The notes under the pieces are model-generated. The model did not search any database, was not told the DNA's origin, and was given only the letters and a program-made list of their open reading frames with translations. Source: Archangiaceae bacterium (lineage in GTDB: Bacteria; Myxococcota; Myxococcia; Myxococcales; Myxococcaceae). From it: a DNA stretch of 64,000 nucleotides. The stretch lies in assembly GCA_016714225.1 (NCBI GenBank), contig JADJNS010000004.1, positions 669,768 to 733,767 of the forward strand, read 5' to 3'. The translations under genes and the position numbers were made by a program. Below are positions 34,458 to 44,122 of the stretch, piece after piece (the first letter of the stretch is position 1; each line of letters opens with the position of its first letter).

Positions 34458-34759
34458 CCCGCGACGAGTTCTTGAAAGACCCGGTGCTGCTCTGGCTCAA
34501 GGCCGACAAGAAGGTCGAGGGCGAGTGGGTGATGGCGGCGTTTCGCGCCTCGCAGCAGATGCGCGAAGCGGTGGTCGGGCACCTGGTGAGATCGATCTCG
34601 CGGGTAGGTGATCTGCGCCAGGCGCGGCCCACCGCCGAGAGCATCGTGAAGCTGATGACGGCGGAAGAGATCTCGCAGCTCAAAGAAGAGATCGCGCTCG
34701 ATCTGGTCGAGGACGACGAGACCTGGCGGAAAGACTTCGCCAGCATCTTCGGCATCTGA
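34454..34759 (+). CDS. Small uncharacterised protein coupled to glmM
   Basis: This 101-residue acidic protein starts on a GTG overlapping the glmM stop (GTGA) and ends on a TGATG overlap with the next gene. It is mostly helical by appearance, with MREAVVGHLVRSISRVGDL and TAEEISQLKEEIALDLVED. I do not recognise a family. There are no signal peptide, membrane segments or cysteines. The tight coupling with glmM and the hydrolase indicates a real gene. Function is unknown. Confidence 0.65.
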   Translation: MTRDEFLKDPVLLWLKADKKVEGEWVMAAFRASQQMREAVVGHLVRSISRVGDLRQARPTAESIVKLMTAEEISQLKEEIALDLVEDDETWRKDFASIFGI

Positions 34760-35523
34760 TGGAGGGGCTGCACCACCGCGACGAGGGCAGCGGGGCTCCG
34801 GTGCTGCTGCTGCACGGGCTCGCTTCGACGCAGCGGGTGTTCGACGAGGTGATCTCGGGAGGGGCGTCGCGGCACCGCTTCGTCGCCGTCGACCTGCCGC
34901 GCTCGGGGAGCTCGAAGGCCTGGGCGGCGTCGCGGCCCGACCAGATCGCCGAGCGGTTGATGCCGTGGCTGGTCGCGAAGGGCTTGTCGCGCTTCTCGGT
35001 GGTGGGGCACTCGTTCGGCGGGCTGGTCGCGATGGAGCTCGCCGCCCGCTGGCCCGAGCGGGTCTCTCGGCTGGTGATCGCGTCGTCTCCGGGCCTGGGG
35101 TTGACGCCGCAGATTCGCAAGCTGGTGCACAACCCGCTCGCCGAGTCGGCGGTGGGGTGGCTCTCGCGGCTGCCCATGCACCGCCGGGCGGTGCGGGCGT
35201 ACTTCGAGTGGCTCTGGGCCGAGCGGGGCACGCTCTCTGACCGGCACCTGGAGATCTACCTCGAGGCGCTGCGCGCCGAGGGCGTCTGGGAGAGCATGCT
35301 CGAAGCGGGGCGCGCCATCTCGGCCTGGCGGCTGCCGGTCGAGGCGCTCAGGGCTTCGCAGGTGCCGGTGCGGGTGCTTTGGGGTGAGAAAGACCCCCTC
35401 GTGCCGCTGCTTCAGGGCGAGCAGCTGGCGACGGCGCTCGGGGCTCCGTTTCGGGTGTTGCCCGGGGTCGGGCATTGCGTGCCCGAGCAGCGGCCGGCTG
35501 AGCTGCTTGCCGCGTTGGAGTAG
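34759..35523 (+). CDS. Alpha/beta-hydrolase fold protein
   Basis: This 254-residue hydrolase has the oxyanion region LLLHGLAST, nucleophile elbow GHSFGG (Ser 85), an acid in WGEKDPLVP and His in GVGHCVPEQ. The triad is therefore complete and the protein probably active on an ester or thioester. The substrate cannot be predicted. The start overlaps the previous stop by one base. About 10 bases after its stop lies a copy of the interspersed intergenic element found two more times in this window. Confidence 0.85.
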   Translation: MEGLHHRDEGSGAPVLLLHGLASTQRVFDEVISGGASRHRFVAVDLPRSGSSKAWAASRPDQIAERLMPWLVAKGLSRFSVVGHSFGGLVAMELAARWPERVSRLVIASSPGLGLTPQIRKLVHNPLAESAVGWLSRLPMHRRAVRAYFEWLWAERGTLSDRHLEIYLEALRAEGVWESMLEAGRAISAWRLPVEALRASQVPVRVLWGEKDPLVPLLQGEQLATALGAPFRVLPGVGHCVPEQRPAELLAALE

Positions 35524-35532
35524 ATCGGGAGC

Positions 35533-35610
35533 GGGCTTGGGCTTCGGGGTGCGGGCTTCGACCGACCGGGTTCCGGGTCGGCGGGCGCGGGCGCGGGCGC
35601 GGGCATGATG
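35533..35610 (+). repeat. Interspersed post-stop element, copy A (degenerate)
   Basis: The order is degenerate GGGCTTC-like heptamers, a core GACCGACCGGGTTCCGGG containing CCGG-GTT-CCGG, four GCGGGC hexamers, then GGGCATG. It follows the alpha/beta-hydrolase stop by about 10 bases, in the same orientation. Unlike copies B and C, I see no clean 6-bp hairpin directly after GGGCATG. The rest of the 144-base gap before pdxJ holds nothing else recognisable. Confidence 0.75.
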
Positions 35611-35667
35611 CGTCGATGGGTTTGCGCTGCGCTTTTTGGTTTCACGTTGCGGTAGAAGGCTCGGCCC

Positions 35668-36390
35668 ATGACCCAGCGGCTCGGAGTGAATGTCGACCAC
35701 GTGGCCACGCTGCGCCAGGCCCGGAAGTCTCGGTACCCTGACCCGGTCACTGCTGCCGCCATCGCCGAGCTCGCCGGGGCAGAGCAGATCACCATTCACC
35801 TGCGCGAAGACCGGCGCCACATTCAGGTGCGCGACCTGAAGGTGCTGCGGGACACCGTGCAGACCATGCTCAACCTCGAGATGGCCGCCAGCCAGGAGAT
35901 GGTGAAGCTGGCCTACGAGTACAAGCCCGACATCTGCACTCTGGTGCCCGAGCGGCGCGAAGAGCTCACCACCGAGGGCGGGCTCGACGTGAACTCGCAG
36001 CGCGACGCGATCGGGCGGGTGGTGAAGAACCTGAAAGACGGCGACATGATCGTGTCGCTGTTCATCGACCCCGACCTCGACCAGGTGAAGGCCTCGCACA
36101 AGATCAGCGCCGACCGCGTCGAGCTGCACACCGGCCGGTACTGCGAGGCCCGCTCGGGTAAAGATCGCGAGCGCGAGTTTCAGCGCATCGTCGATGCCGC
36201 CAAGGCCGCCACCCGCTTCGGCATGGGCTGCGCCGCGGGCCACGGGCTCAACTACGACAACGTGCGGCCCATCGCGCGCATCGCCGAGATCGACGAGCTC
36301 AACATCGGCCACGCCATCGTCTCGCGCGCGGTGCTCAGCGGCTTCGAGCACGCGGTGCGCGAGATGGTGCAGATCATGAGGAACCCCTGA
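35668..36390 (+). CDS. pdxJ: PdxJ, pyridoxine 5'-phosphate synthase
   Basis: This 240-residue TIM-barrel enzyme condenses 1-deoxyxylulose-5-phosphate with 3-amino-2-oxopropyl phosphate to make pyridoxine 5'-phosphate. Conserved stretches are LGVNVDHVATLRQAR, HLREDRRHIQ, CTLVPERREELTTEGGLDV and GLNYDNV, with NIGHAIVSRAV at the end. Length is standard. It is followed with no gap by nnrE-nnrD, and PdxJ next to metabolite-repair genes and tsaE is a familiar order. Confidence 0.97.
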   Translation: MTQRLGVNVDHVATLRQARKSRYPDPVTAAAIAELAGAEQITIHLREDRRHIQVRDLKVLRDTVQTMLNLEMAASQEMVKLAYEYKPDICTLVPERREELTTEGGLDVNSQRDAIGRVVKNLKDGDMIVSLFIDPDLDQVKASHKISADRVELHTGRYCEARSGKDREREFQRIVDAAKAATRFGMGCAAGHGLNYDNVRPIARIAEIDELNIGHAIVSRAVLSGFEHAVREMVQIMRNP

Positions 36391-37716
36391 AGCGCGCGCT
36401 CAACACGCTGCAGATGCGCGAGGTCGACAAGGCCGCCGACGGTCACGGCATGCCTGCGGCGGTGCTGATGGAGAACGCCGGCGACGCGCTCGCCCGGCGC
36501 GCGCTGGCGCTCGCTTCGGCGCAGGGGCGGTTTCTGGTGATGTGCGGCACCGGCAACAACGGCGGCGACGGCCTGGTCGCGGCGCGCAAGCTCGCGGCGT
36601 TCGGCCGGCTGGTGAACGTCGAGGTGGTCGGGGTGAAAGACGCGCTCGACGGCGAGCCGCACCGGAACCTGAAGGCGCTCACCGCCAGCGGGGTCGGGGT
36701 GGGGCCGATCAGCGACGAGCTGCCCATCGGCGCCGGCGACGTGGTGATCGACGCGCTGTTCGGCACCGGTCTGTCGCGGGCTCCCGCTCGGGGTGGTCGA
36801 CATCGGCATACCCAAAGCGGCCCTCGCGGTGCTGAAAGAGCCGCAGGTCTACCTGCTGGAAGAGGGCGACGTGCGCGGGCGGCTGCCGCCGCGCAAGCCT
36901 GACTCGCACAAGGGCTCGTTCGGCCACGTGCTGGTGGTCGCCGGCAGCTGGGGCAAGACCGGCGCGGCGGCGCTGGCGGGCATGGCGGCGCTGCGCGCAG
37001 GGGCGGGCCTGGTGACGGTCGCGACCCGGCCCGAGGCGCTCACCGCGGTGATGGGGTTCGCGCCCGAGCTGATGGGCATCGAGCTGATGAACGATGGCGG
37101 GGCACTCGGGCCCTCTGACTTGAACCCGCTGCTCGCCGCAGCCGAGGGCAAAGACGCGGTGGTGATCGGCCCCGGCATTCCCCGCGGGGAAGAGACGTGG
37201 AAGCTGCTCGGCACCTTTCTCGAAGAGCTGGCGATACCCTGCGTGCTCGACGCCGACGCGCTGAACGCCATCGCCGGGCACCTCGACGTGCTGCAGAAAG
37301 CCAAGGGCGAGCTGTTGCTCACCCCGCACCCCGGAGAGATGGCGCGCCTGGCCGACAAGACGGTCGTCGAGGTGAACCAGAATCGAATCATCTCGGCCCG
37401 CGCCATCGCGCAGGAGCATCACGTGGTGGTCGCGCTCAAGGGCGCCCGCACCCTGATCGCCCGCGACGACGGCACGGTGTTCATCAACCCCACCGGCAAC
37501 CCGGGCATGGCCACCGGCGGCACCGGCGACGTGCTGTCGGGAATCTGCGGCGCGCTGCTGGCGCAGGGCTTGAGCCCCGAAGACGCCGCGGTGACCGGGG
37601 TGTACGCGCACGGGCTGGCGGCAGATCTGGTGGTGAAGCGCACCGGCCTGATGGGCCTGGTGGCCTCAGACCTGCTGCATGGGCTCGGTGAGGTCTGGGT
37701 TCGGTGGGGTCGCTGA
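36387..37716 (+). CDS. nnrD: NnrE-NnrD, bifunctional NAD(P)HX epimerase/dehydratase (internal deletion with frameshift)
   Basis: The first part (to about 36785) reads TLQMREVDKAADG, LMENAGDALARRAL, GTGNNGGDGLVAARKLA and VIDALFGTGLSR, the N-terminal half of the epimerase. The text then jumps, in another frame, to VVDIGIPKAAL and a complete dehydratase domain with HKGSFGHVLVVAGS, LTPHPGEMARL and TGGTGDVLSG. About 75-80 residues of the epimerase's second half are missing, and the deletion length is not a multiple of three. This enzyme pair repairs hydrated NAD(P)H. Family alignment suggests a CTG start inside CTGA at the pdxJ stop; the first ATG is at 36414. The dehydratase may still be made from a GTG at 36793. 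Confidence 0.85.
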
Positions 37717-38165
37717 CTTCGGGCTCGCCCGAGCAGACCCACGCGCTCGGAGTGAAGCTCGGGCGCCTGCTGCAGCCCGGTGACGTGATCGGCCTCGCCG
37801 GCGAGCTCGGCGCCGGCAAGACCGCGCTGGTGCGAGGCATCGCCGAGGGCGCCGGGGTGGCGGCCGACGAGGTGTCGAGCCCCACCTTCACCATCGTGCA
37901 GACGTATGCGGGCCGGGTGCGCCTGCACCACGCCGACCTGTACCGGCTCTCTTCGGCCGATGAGCTGTACGCCACCGGGTTCTTCGACCTGCTCGAAGAC
38001 GGCGGCGCCGCGCTGGTCGAGTGGGTCGACAACGTGCCGCTCGCCGTGCCGATGCTGCGGGTCGAGATCTCGATGGTCGACGCCAGCTCGCGGCGGCTGG
38101 AGATCTCGGCTTCGGGGGGGCGTTCAGAGGCACTGATGGAAGCTTGGACCGGCTCGCAGCGCTGA
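37704..38165 (+). CDS. tsaE: TsaE, tRNA threonylcarbamoyladenosine biosynthesis ATPase
   Basis: This 153-residue P-loop ATPase has Walker A GELGAGKTALVRG (33-40), SSPTFTIVQTY, HHADLYRL and VEWVDN. It works with TsaB and TsaD to place the t6A modification on ANN-decoding tRNAs. The GTG start lies 13 bases inside the nnrD end. The length is typical. The gene is convergent, two bases away, with the epoxide-hydrolase-like gene. Confidence 0.95.
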   Translation: MGSLTSGSPEQTHALGVKLGRLLQPGDVIGLAGELGAGKTALVRGIAEGAGVAADEVSSPTFTIVQTYAGRVRLHHADLYRLSSADELYATGFFDLLEDGGAALVEWVDNVPLAVPMLRVEISMVDASSRRLEISASGGRSEALMEAWTGSQR

Positions 38166-38167
38166 GG

Positions 38168-39031
38168 TCAGCGCAGGAACTCGAGCAGCGCTGCGTTCAC
38201 CGCGGCCGGCGCTTCCGACTGGACGAAGTGCCCCGCGGCTTCGATGGGCACGATCTTCAGCTTCGGCGCGTAGCGCTCGGTGCCGGGGACCAGATCGGCG
38301 TAGCCCAGGGCCGAGTCGCGCATGCCCCAGACGAGCAGCGTCTCGCACTCGATGCGGGGAATCTTCGGGGGCGAGAGGATCTGCGCGGGCAGCGCGCGGT
38401 ACCACCCGACCATGGCCTTGGCCGCGCCGGGCCGTCGAATCGCGTCACGAAACGGCCTCAGCTCTTCGTCCGAGAAGTGGGTGCGGTCGAACGTGTTACC
38501 GCGCAGCACCTTCAGCACGTTCACCGCGTCGTCTTTGGTGAGCAGCCACTCGGCCAGGCCCGGCACCTGAAAGAAGAACATGTACCAGCTGCGCAGCGCC
38601 TGCCGGGGCTTGAAGACCCCGGTGCGCATCGCCACCGGGTGGGGGCAGTTGAGCACCGCGACCCGCTCGACGTGCTCGGGCCGGGTGGCGGCGAGGTGCC
38701 AGGCCAGGGCGCCGCCCCAGTCGTGACCGACGATGCGCGCCTCGCGGCCGGCACCGAGGTGATCGATCAGAGCGCAGATGTCGGCGGCCAGGGTGTCGAG
38801 ATCATACGGCCCGTGCTTCTCGGTCTCGGCGTAGCCGCGTTGATCGGGCGCCACCACGCGAAAGCCGGCGTCGACGAGGGGCTTCAGCTGGTGCCGCCAC
38901 GACCACCACATCTCGGGGAAGCCGTGCAGCAACACCACCAGGGGCCCCTGGCCCGCCTCGACCCAGTGCATGCGCAGGCCGCCGACGTCTTCGGTGCGGT
39001 GGGTGAGAAAGCCGAGGTCGGCGGGCGTCAC
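38168..39031 (-). CDS. Epoxide-hydrolase-like alpha/beta hydrolase
   Basis: This 287-residue protein has HGFPEMWWSWRHQ (oxyanion), nucleophile Asp in VGHDWGGALAWHL (104) and His in AGHFVQSEAP, with a lid region containing SWYMFFFQVPGLAEW. This is the epoxide hydrolase subfamily, where Asp attacks the epoxide and lid residues assist. Fluoroacetate and haloalkane dehalogenases share the fold, so the substrate is uncertain. The GTG start overlaps the upstream glutamine amidotransferase stop (GTGA), so the two are co-translated. No export signal is visible. Confidence 0.82.
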   Translation of the reverse strand: MTPADLGFLTHRTEDVGGLRMHWVEAGQGPLVVLLHGFPEMWWSWRHQLKPLVDAGFRVVAPDQRGYAETEKHGPYDLDTLAADICALIDHLGAGREARIVGHDWGGALAWHLAATRPEHVERVAVLNCPHPVAMRTGVFKPRQALRSWYMFFFQVPGLAEWLLTKDDAVNVLKVLRGNTFDRTHFSDEELRPFRDAIRRPGAAKAMVGWYRALPAQILSPPKIPRIECETLLVWGMRDSALGYADLVPGTERYAPKLKIVPIEAAGHFVQSEAPAAVNAALLEFLR

Positions 39032-39750
39032 GGAATCGGGCGCAGCTTCGCGACGAGCTGCGCGTCGATGGTGAGCAGGTGCTCTTCGGGCACCTCGCGC
39101 CACTGCTCACCGTCGACCATCGGCTCGCTGGCGATCATCTTGAGGCCGTCGCGCTCGACGTGGAACAGGCCCTTCTTGTGCCGGGTGATGGCGGTGAGGC
39201 AGCCGTCGGTGACCAGCAGGTTCAAGGTGGTCGGCTTCTCGTCGGTGCCCGGGTAGAGGCCGGCCACCGTTCGCACGGTCTTGCCGAGCGCGGCGCAGAC
39301 CGACTCGAGGTCGGTGGCGTCTTCGAGGTAGGTGAGGAAGAGGTAGAAGCAGCGCTCCGAGTCGGTCTGGCCCTTGATGTGCGGCTTCCACTTCGGGTCG
39401 AGGAGCGCGTCGAGCGGCTGGGGGTGCTGGTCGAAGCCGCGCACCGTGCCGTTGTGGCAGAACACCCAGCGCCCGTTCTGAAAGGGGTGGGTGTTGGCGG
39501 GGTGGGCGCCGCCGACCGAGGCCTCGCGAATGTGGGCGAGCAGGTTGCGCGACTTGAGGCTGCGCGTCAGGTTCGAGAAGTGCTCACTCAAGTGCGCCGC
39601 GCAGACGTCGCGGTGGTGGGCGGCCGAGTCGTCGTCGAACTGCACCACACCCCAGCCGTCTTTGTGCTGCACCGAGAGGCGCTTCAACGACTCGAAGGCC
39701 GGAGCGACGGCCCAGGGATCACGCGAGCGGACTGCGAAGATGCGGCACAT
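39028..39750 (-). CDS. Class II glutamine amidotransferase (YafJ/EgtC-type)
   Basis: This 240-residue protein begins MCRIFAVRS, so after Met removal the catalytic cysteine is N-terminal, as in Ntn amidotransferases. HKDGWGVVQF, LLAHIREASVG, NTHPFQNGRWVFCHNGTVRGF and TDSERCFYLFL are the family's substrate-pocket motifs. It hydrolyses glutamine or a gamma-glutamyl compound; related enzymes act in ergothioneine breakdown and as uncharacterised YafJ. The partner here is unknown. It is coupled to the following epoxide-hydrolase-like gene. Confidence 0.85.
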   Translation of the reverse strand: MCRIFAVRSRDPWAVAPAFESLKRLSVQHKDGWGVVQFDDDSAAHHRDVCAAHLSEHFSNLTRSLKSRNLLAHIREASVGGAHPANTHPFQNGRWVFCHNGTVRGFDQHPQPLDALLDPKWKPHIKGQTDSERCFYLFLTYLEDATDLESVCAALGKTVRTVAGLYPGTDEKPTTLNLLVTDGCLTAITRHKKGLFHVERDGLKMIASEPMVDGEQWREVPEEHLLTIDAQLVAKLRPIP

Positions 39751-39797
39751 GGTGGTCTCTGTGAAAGACTAATACGACAACGCTGCGGTCACGGGCT

Positions 39798-41036
39798 TCA
39801 AGGGCCATGGTGCTGGCTCTTTCGCACCACGCGGCCGAGCTCCCAGCACAGCAGGCCGTCTTTGAGCACCTGGCGTACCTCGCTGACTCCCAGGTGGTAG
39901 GGCAGGGTGCGGTACGAGGTGCACTGGTAGACGACCACGTCGGCCGGCCCGCCCACGAACAGGCGACCGGCGTCGGGCAGCTGCAGCGCGCGCGCGGCGT
40001 GGCGGGTGAAGCCCAGGTACGCCTCGGCCGGAGTGAGCCCGCACTCGAGGCACGCCAGCGCCATCACCAGCGCGACGTTCTCGGTCATCGACGAGCCGGG
40101 GTTGCAGTTGGTGCACAGCGCGACGGGCACCCCTGCGTCGGCCAGCGCGCGGCCCGGGGCGTACTTGCGCTCGCGGAGGAACAACGTCGAGGTGGGCGCG
40201 AGCACCGCCACGGTGCCCGACCTCGCGAGCGCGGCGATGCCCGCTTCGCTGATGTGCTCGAGGTGATCGGCGGTCGCCGACCCCAGCTCGGCGGCCAGCT
40301 CGGCGCCGGCGCCGGCGGTGAGCTGATCGACGTGCATGCGGGGAATGAGCCCGAGCCCTCTGGCGACCGCCATCACGCGGCGCGTCTCGTCGGCGGTGAA
40401 CGCGGTCTTCTCGACGAACGCGTCGCAGAACTTCGCCAGCTTCGCCTCGGCGACCCGCGGCAGCAGCTCGTCGATCACCTGCTCGAGCCACCCGTCATGG
40501 CGGGTGTGCAGCGGCAGCACCGAGGCGATGAGCTTCACCGGCTGCAGGCCGTCGAGCGACCTGATGGCGCGCAGCATCTTCAGCTCTGCGTTCACCTCGA
40601 GGCCGTAGCCGCTCTTCGCCTCGGCGGTGGTGACCCCGTGCGAGAGCAGGCTGACGAGGCGGGGCACGGCACCGTAGGCCAGCTCTCTCTCGGGCGCGGC
40701 GCGGGTGGCCTCGACGGTGCGCTTGATGCCGCCGCCTCGTTCAGCGATCTCGAGGTACGTCTTGCCTTCGCAGCGCTGCTCGAACTCGGCCGACCGCTCG
40801 CCGCCGAAGACCAGGTGGGTGTGGGGGTCGACCAGGCCCGGGCCGACGAAGCTGCCGCGCGCGTCGATCACCTCGGCGTCGCTCGGCGGCAGGCTCGCCT
40901 CGGGCCCGAGCCAGGCGATGCGGCCCGACTTGATGGCCACGGCGCCCCTGGGAATCGGAGCCAGCACCGCTTCGGGGCGGCCCTGGCCGTCGCAGGTGAC
41001 CACCTCAGAGGTGTTGCGGATGACGAGATCGAACAC
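39798..41036 (-). CDS. hutI: HutI, imidazolonepropionase
   Basis: This 412-residue metal-dependent amidohydrolase opens imidazolone propionate to formiminoglutamate, the third step of histidine degradation. Metal-site motif GLVDPHTHLVFGG, TTAEAKSGYGLE, MHVDQLTAGAG, ATADHLEHIS and NCNPGSSMTENV are all present. It starts with GTG four bases after the hutU stop. The length is typical. It lies in a hutU-hutI operon; hutH and a hut regulator are not in the window. Confidence 0.96.
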   Translation of the reverse strand: MFDLVIRNTSEVVTCDGQGRPEAVLAPIPRGAVAIKSGRIAWLGPEASLPPSDAEVIDARGSFVGPGLVDPHTHLVFGGERSAEFEQRCEGKTYLEIAERGGGIKRTVEATRAAPERELAYGAVPRLVSLLSHGVTTAEAKSGYGLEVNAELKMLRAIRSLDGLQPVKLIASVLPLHTRHDGWLEQVIDELLPRVAEAKLAKFCDAFVEKTAFTADETRRVMAVARGLGLIPRMHVDQLTAGAGAELAAELGSATADHLEHISEAGIAALARSGTVAVLAPTSTLFLRERKYAPGRALADAGVPVALCTNCNPGSSMTENVALVMALACLECGLTPAEAYLGFTRHAARALQLPDAGRLFVGGPADVVVYQCTSYRTLPYHLGVSEVRQVLKDGLLCWELGRVVRKSQHHGP

Positions 41037-41040
41037 GGCG

Positions 41041-42690
<1,650 letters not shown>

Positions 42691-42699
42691 GGCGGGCGG

Positions 42700-42727
42700 T
42701 ATATAGACGGCGCTCGATGATGCGCAA
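42700..42727 (-). promoter_or_regulatory. Possible hutU promoter
   Basis: Reading leftward, TTGCGC (42727-42722) and TATATA (42705-42700) are 16 bases apart, directly upstream of hutU and partly inside the start of the divergent small gene. The leader would be under 10 bases. The 26-base intergenic gap must serve both directions. Confidence 0.35.
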
Positions 42728-43022
42728 CGTAGCGATCGGGGCGGTGCTGGGCTTCGGCCTGGTGGTGTTGTTGCTCACGGTGTTCAAGGCCGACCCGCCG
42801 GTACCTCCGGCGCCTGCGGCGGTGCCGGTGGTGACGGCCGCGCCGGCGGGCGACGCCGATGGCGGCATGGCTGCGGCGCTGGTGCCGATGAACGCGGCGC
42901 CGGTGGTGGTGACGCCCAACCTGAAGGCCCTGCCCGACAGCCGGCGCCTGATGATGCGGCAGATGCTGCGCGAGCAGCACGACGCGGTGCGAAACAGCGC
43001 CGTGGTCACCGACGGCGGGTAG
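42717..43022 (+). CDS. Small membrane-anchored protein of unknown function
   Basis: This 101-residue protein has one N-terminal membrane helix (VAIGAVLGFGLVVLLLTVF), then a Pro/Ala/Val-rich segment and a basic amphipathic C-terminal helix (DSRRLMMRQMLREQHDAV). It looks like a signal-anchored periplasmic tether. No family is recognised. It diverges from hutU by 26 bases, and a small lipoprotein gene follows after 44 bases. Codon use matches neighbours, which supports a real gene. Confidence 0.55.
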   Translation: MMRNVAIGAVLGFGLVVLLLTVFKADPPVPPAPAAVPVVTAAPAGDADGGMAAALVPMNAAPVVVTPNLKALPDSRRLMMRQMLREQHDAVRNSAVVTDGG

Positions 43023-43066
43023 CAAAACTTGGGGCCGCCGGGGCGGGTGCTACGCTCGGCCCGTCG

Positions 43067-43684
43067 ATGAAGACGTTTTTACTCGCAGCCCTCGTCGCGG
43101 GCGCGCTCCCGTCGTGCGCGCACTTCGGCCCCGCCCCGGCCGGGCCCGAGGCGGCGGCGCGCGCGTACGCCGATGCGCTCGAGCAGAACCGCCTCGACGC
43201 GGCGCGGGAGCACTCGACCGGGCTCGATGCGGCGCGCTTCGCGCAGGCGTACGGCAGCGCCGAGGTGCGGGCGAAGCGGGCGGCCGCGGTGCGCGCGGCG
43301 GCAGACGGTCAGGGCAGCGACCTCAAGCTGGTGCTCGAGGGCGGCACCTGGCGGGTGCAGGAGCTCGAGCCGGCCCACCCCGAGGTGCAGCAGCAGGCGG
43401 CGCAGGCGCTGGTGCAGTTTCTCGACGCGGCCGAGGGGCGCGACTTCGAGCGGGCGCTCTCGCTGCTCGGCGCTTCGCTGCGGGGCAGGTACACGGTGCA
43501 GCGCCTGGCCGAAGACTTCGACCGCGAGCCGCTGGCCCCAGACCGGCTGGCGCGCGCGCGCACCGCGCTGGCGCAGGGCGGGTGGATCATGGCGGCCGAC
43601 GGGGCTCAGCTGCCGGTCGGCGCGGGCCACGCGGTGCGGCTCTCGCGCGAAACCGAGGGCTGGCGGGTGGTGGCGCTCGAATGA
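43067..43684 (+). CDS. Lipoprotein of unknown function
   Basis: This 205-residue lipoprotein (LLAALVAGALPSC) has a helical Ala/Glu-rich body with two similar-looking halves: AAARAYADALEQNRLDAARE and ALVQFLDAAEGRDFERALSL. The pattern resembles NTF2-like or small helical lipoproteins, but I cannot assign a family. Its stop overlaps the ATG of the next gene (ATGA), so the two are coupled. Anchoring in the outer membrane is likely but not shown. Confidence 0.65.
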   Translation: MKTFLLAALVAGALPSCAHFGPAPAGPEAAARAYADALEQNRLDAAREHSTGLDAARFAQAYGSAEVRAKRAAAVRAAADGQGSDLKLVLEGGTWRVQELEPAHPEVQQQAAQALVQFLDAAEGRDFERALSLLGASLRGRYTVQRLAEDFDREPLAPDRLARARTALAQGGWIMAADGAQLPVGAGHAVRLSRETEGWRVVALE

Positions 43685-44097
43685 GCAAGCCCACGCCGGA
43701 GCAGCTCAAGGCCTGGGGCGCGTCGCTGCGCGAGATCGACCCCACCTCGCTGGTGCAGGAAGAGGGGCTCAAGGTGCAGTGGTACCTGGGCGACAGCGCG
43801 ACCGAGCTGTACTGCTGGGTGCATGACGACGGCCGGCCCGATCACCTGCAGTTGGTGTTCTCGCGGGTGTCGGTCGAGTGGAGCGAGAAGAAGGGCCTCA
43901 CCACCGGGACCTTTCAGACCGGGGGCTCGATGGCCGGCGGGCGGTATGACCCCTACCTGCTGTCGGTGGGCAAAGAGGTCGACCTCGAGGTCTGCGAGGC
44001 GGCGCTGGTGCTGCTGACGGCGAGCTCGATCGCCCAGCCGCTCTACGCGCCGATGGTCGAGGCGGTGCGCAAGGCGCTGGCCGCGGCGCCGGGCTGA
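43681..44097 (+). CDS. Uncharacterised cytoplasmic protein coupled to a lipoprotein gene
   Basis: This 138-residue protein has no signal or membrane segment. It contains QWYLGDSATELYCWVHDDG, LQLVFSRVSVEWSEK and a C-terminal helix. Alternating strands in the middle suggest a small beta-rich fold. I do not recognise the family. The start is ATG within ATGA at the lipoprotein stop. It ends 25 bases before a convergent glycosyltransferase-like gene. Confidence 0.6.
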   Translation: MSKPTPEQLKAWGASLREIDPTSLVQEEGLKVQWYLGDSATELYCWVHDDGRPDHLQLVFSRVSVEWSEKKGLTTGTFQTGGSMAGGRYDPYLLSVGKEVDLEVCEAALVLLTASSIAQPLYAPMVEAVRKALAAAPG

Positions 44098-44122
44098 CCG
44101 GTTTCGTGCGCTGAGCGCTGCT

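Noticed and set aside
38168..39031. Haloalkane dehalogenase
   Set aside because: Fold and nucleophile Asp are shared, but the HGFPEMWWSW oxyanion region and lid are more like epoxide hydrolases. No halide-binding Trp pair could be confirmed.
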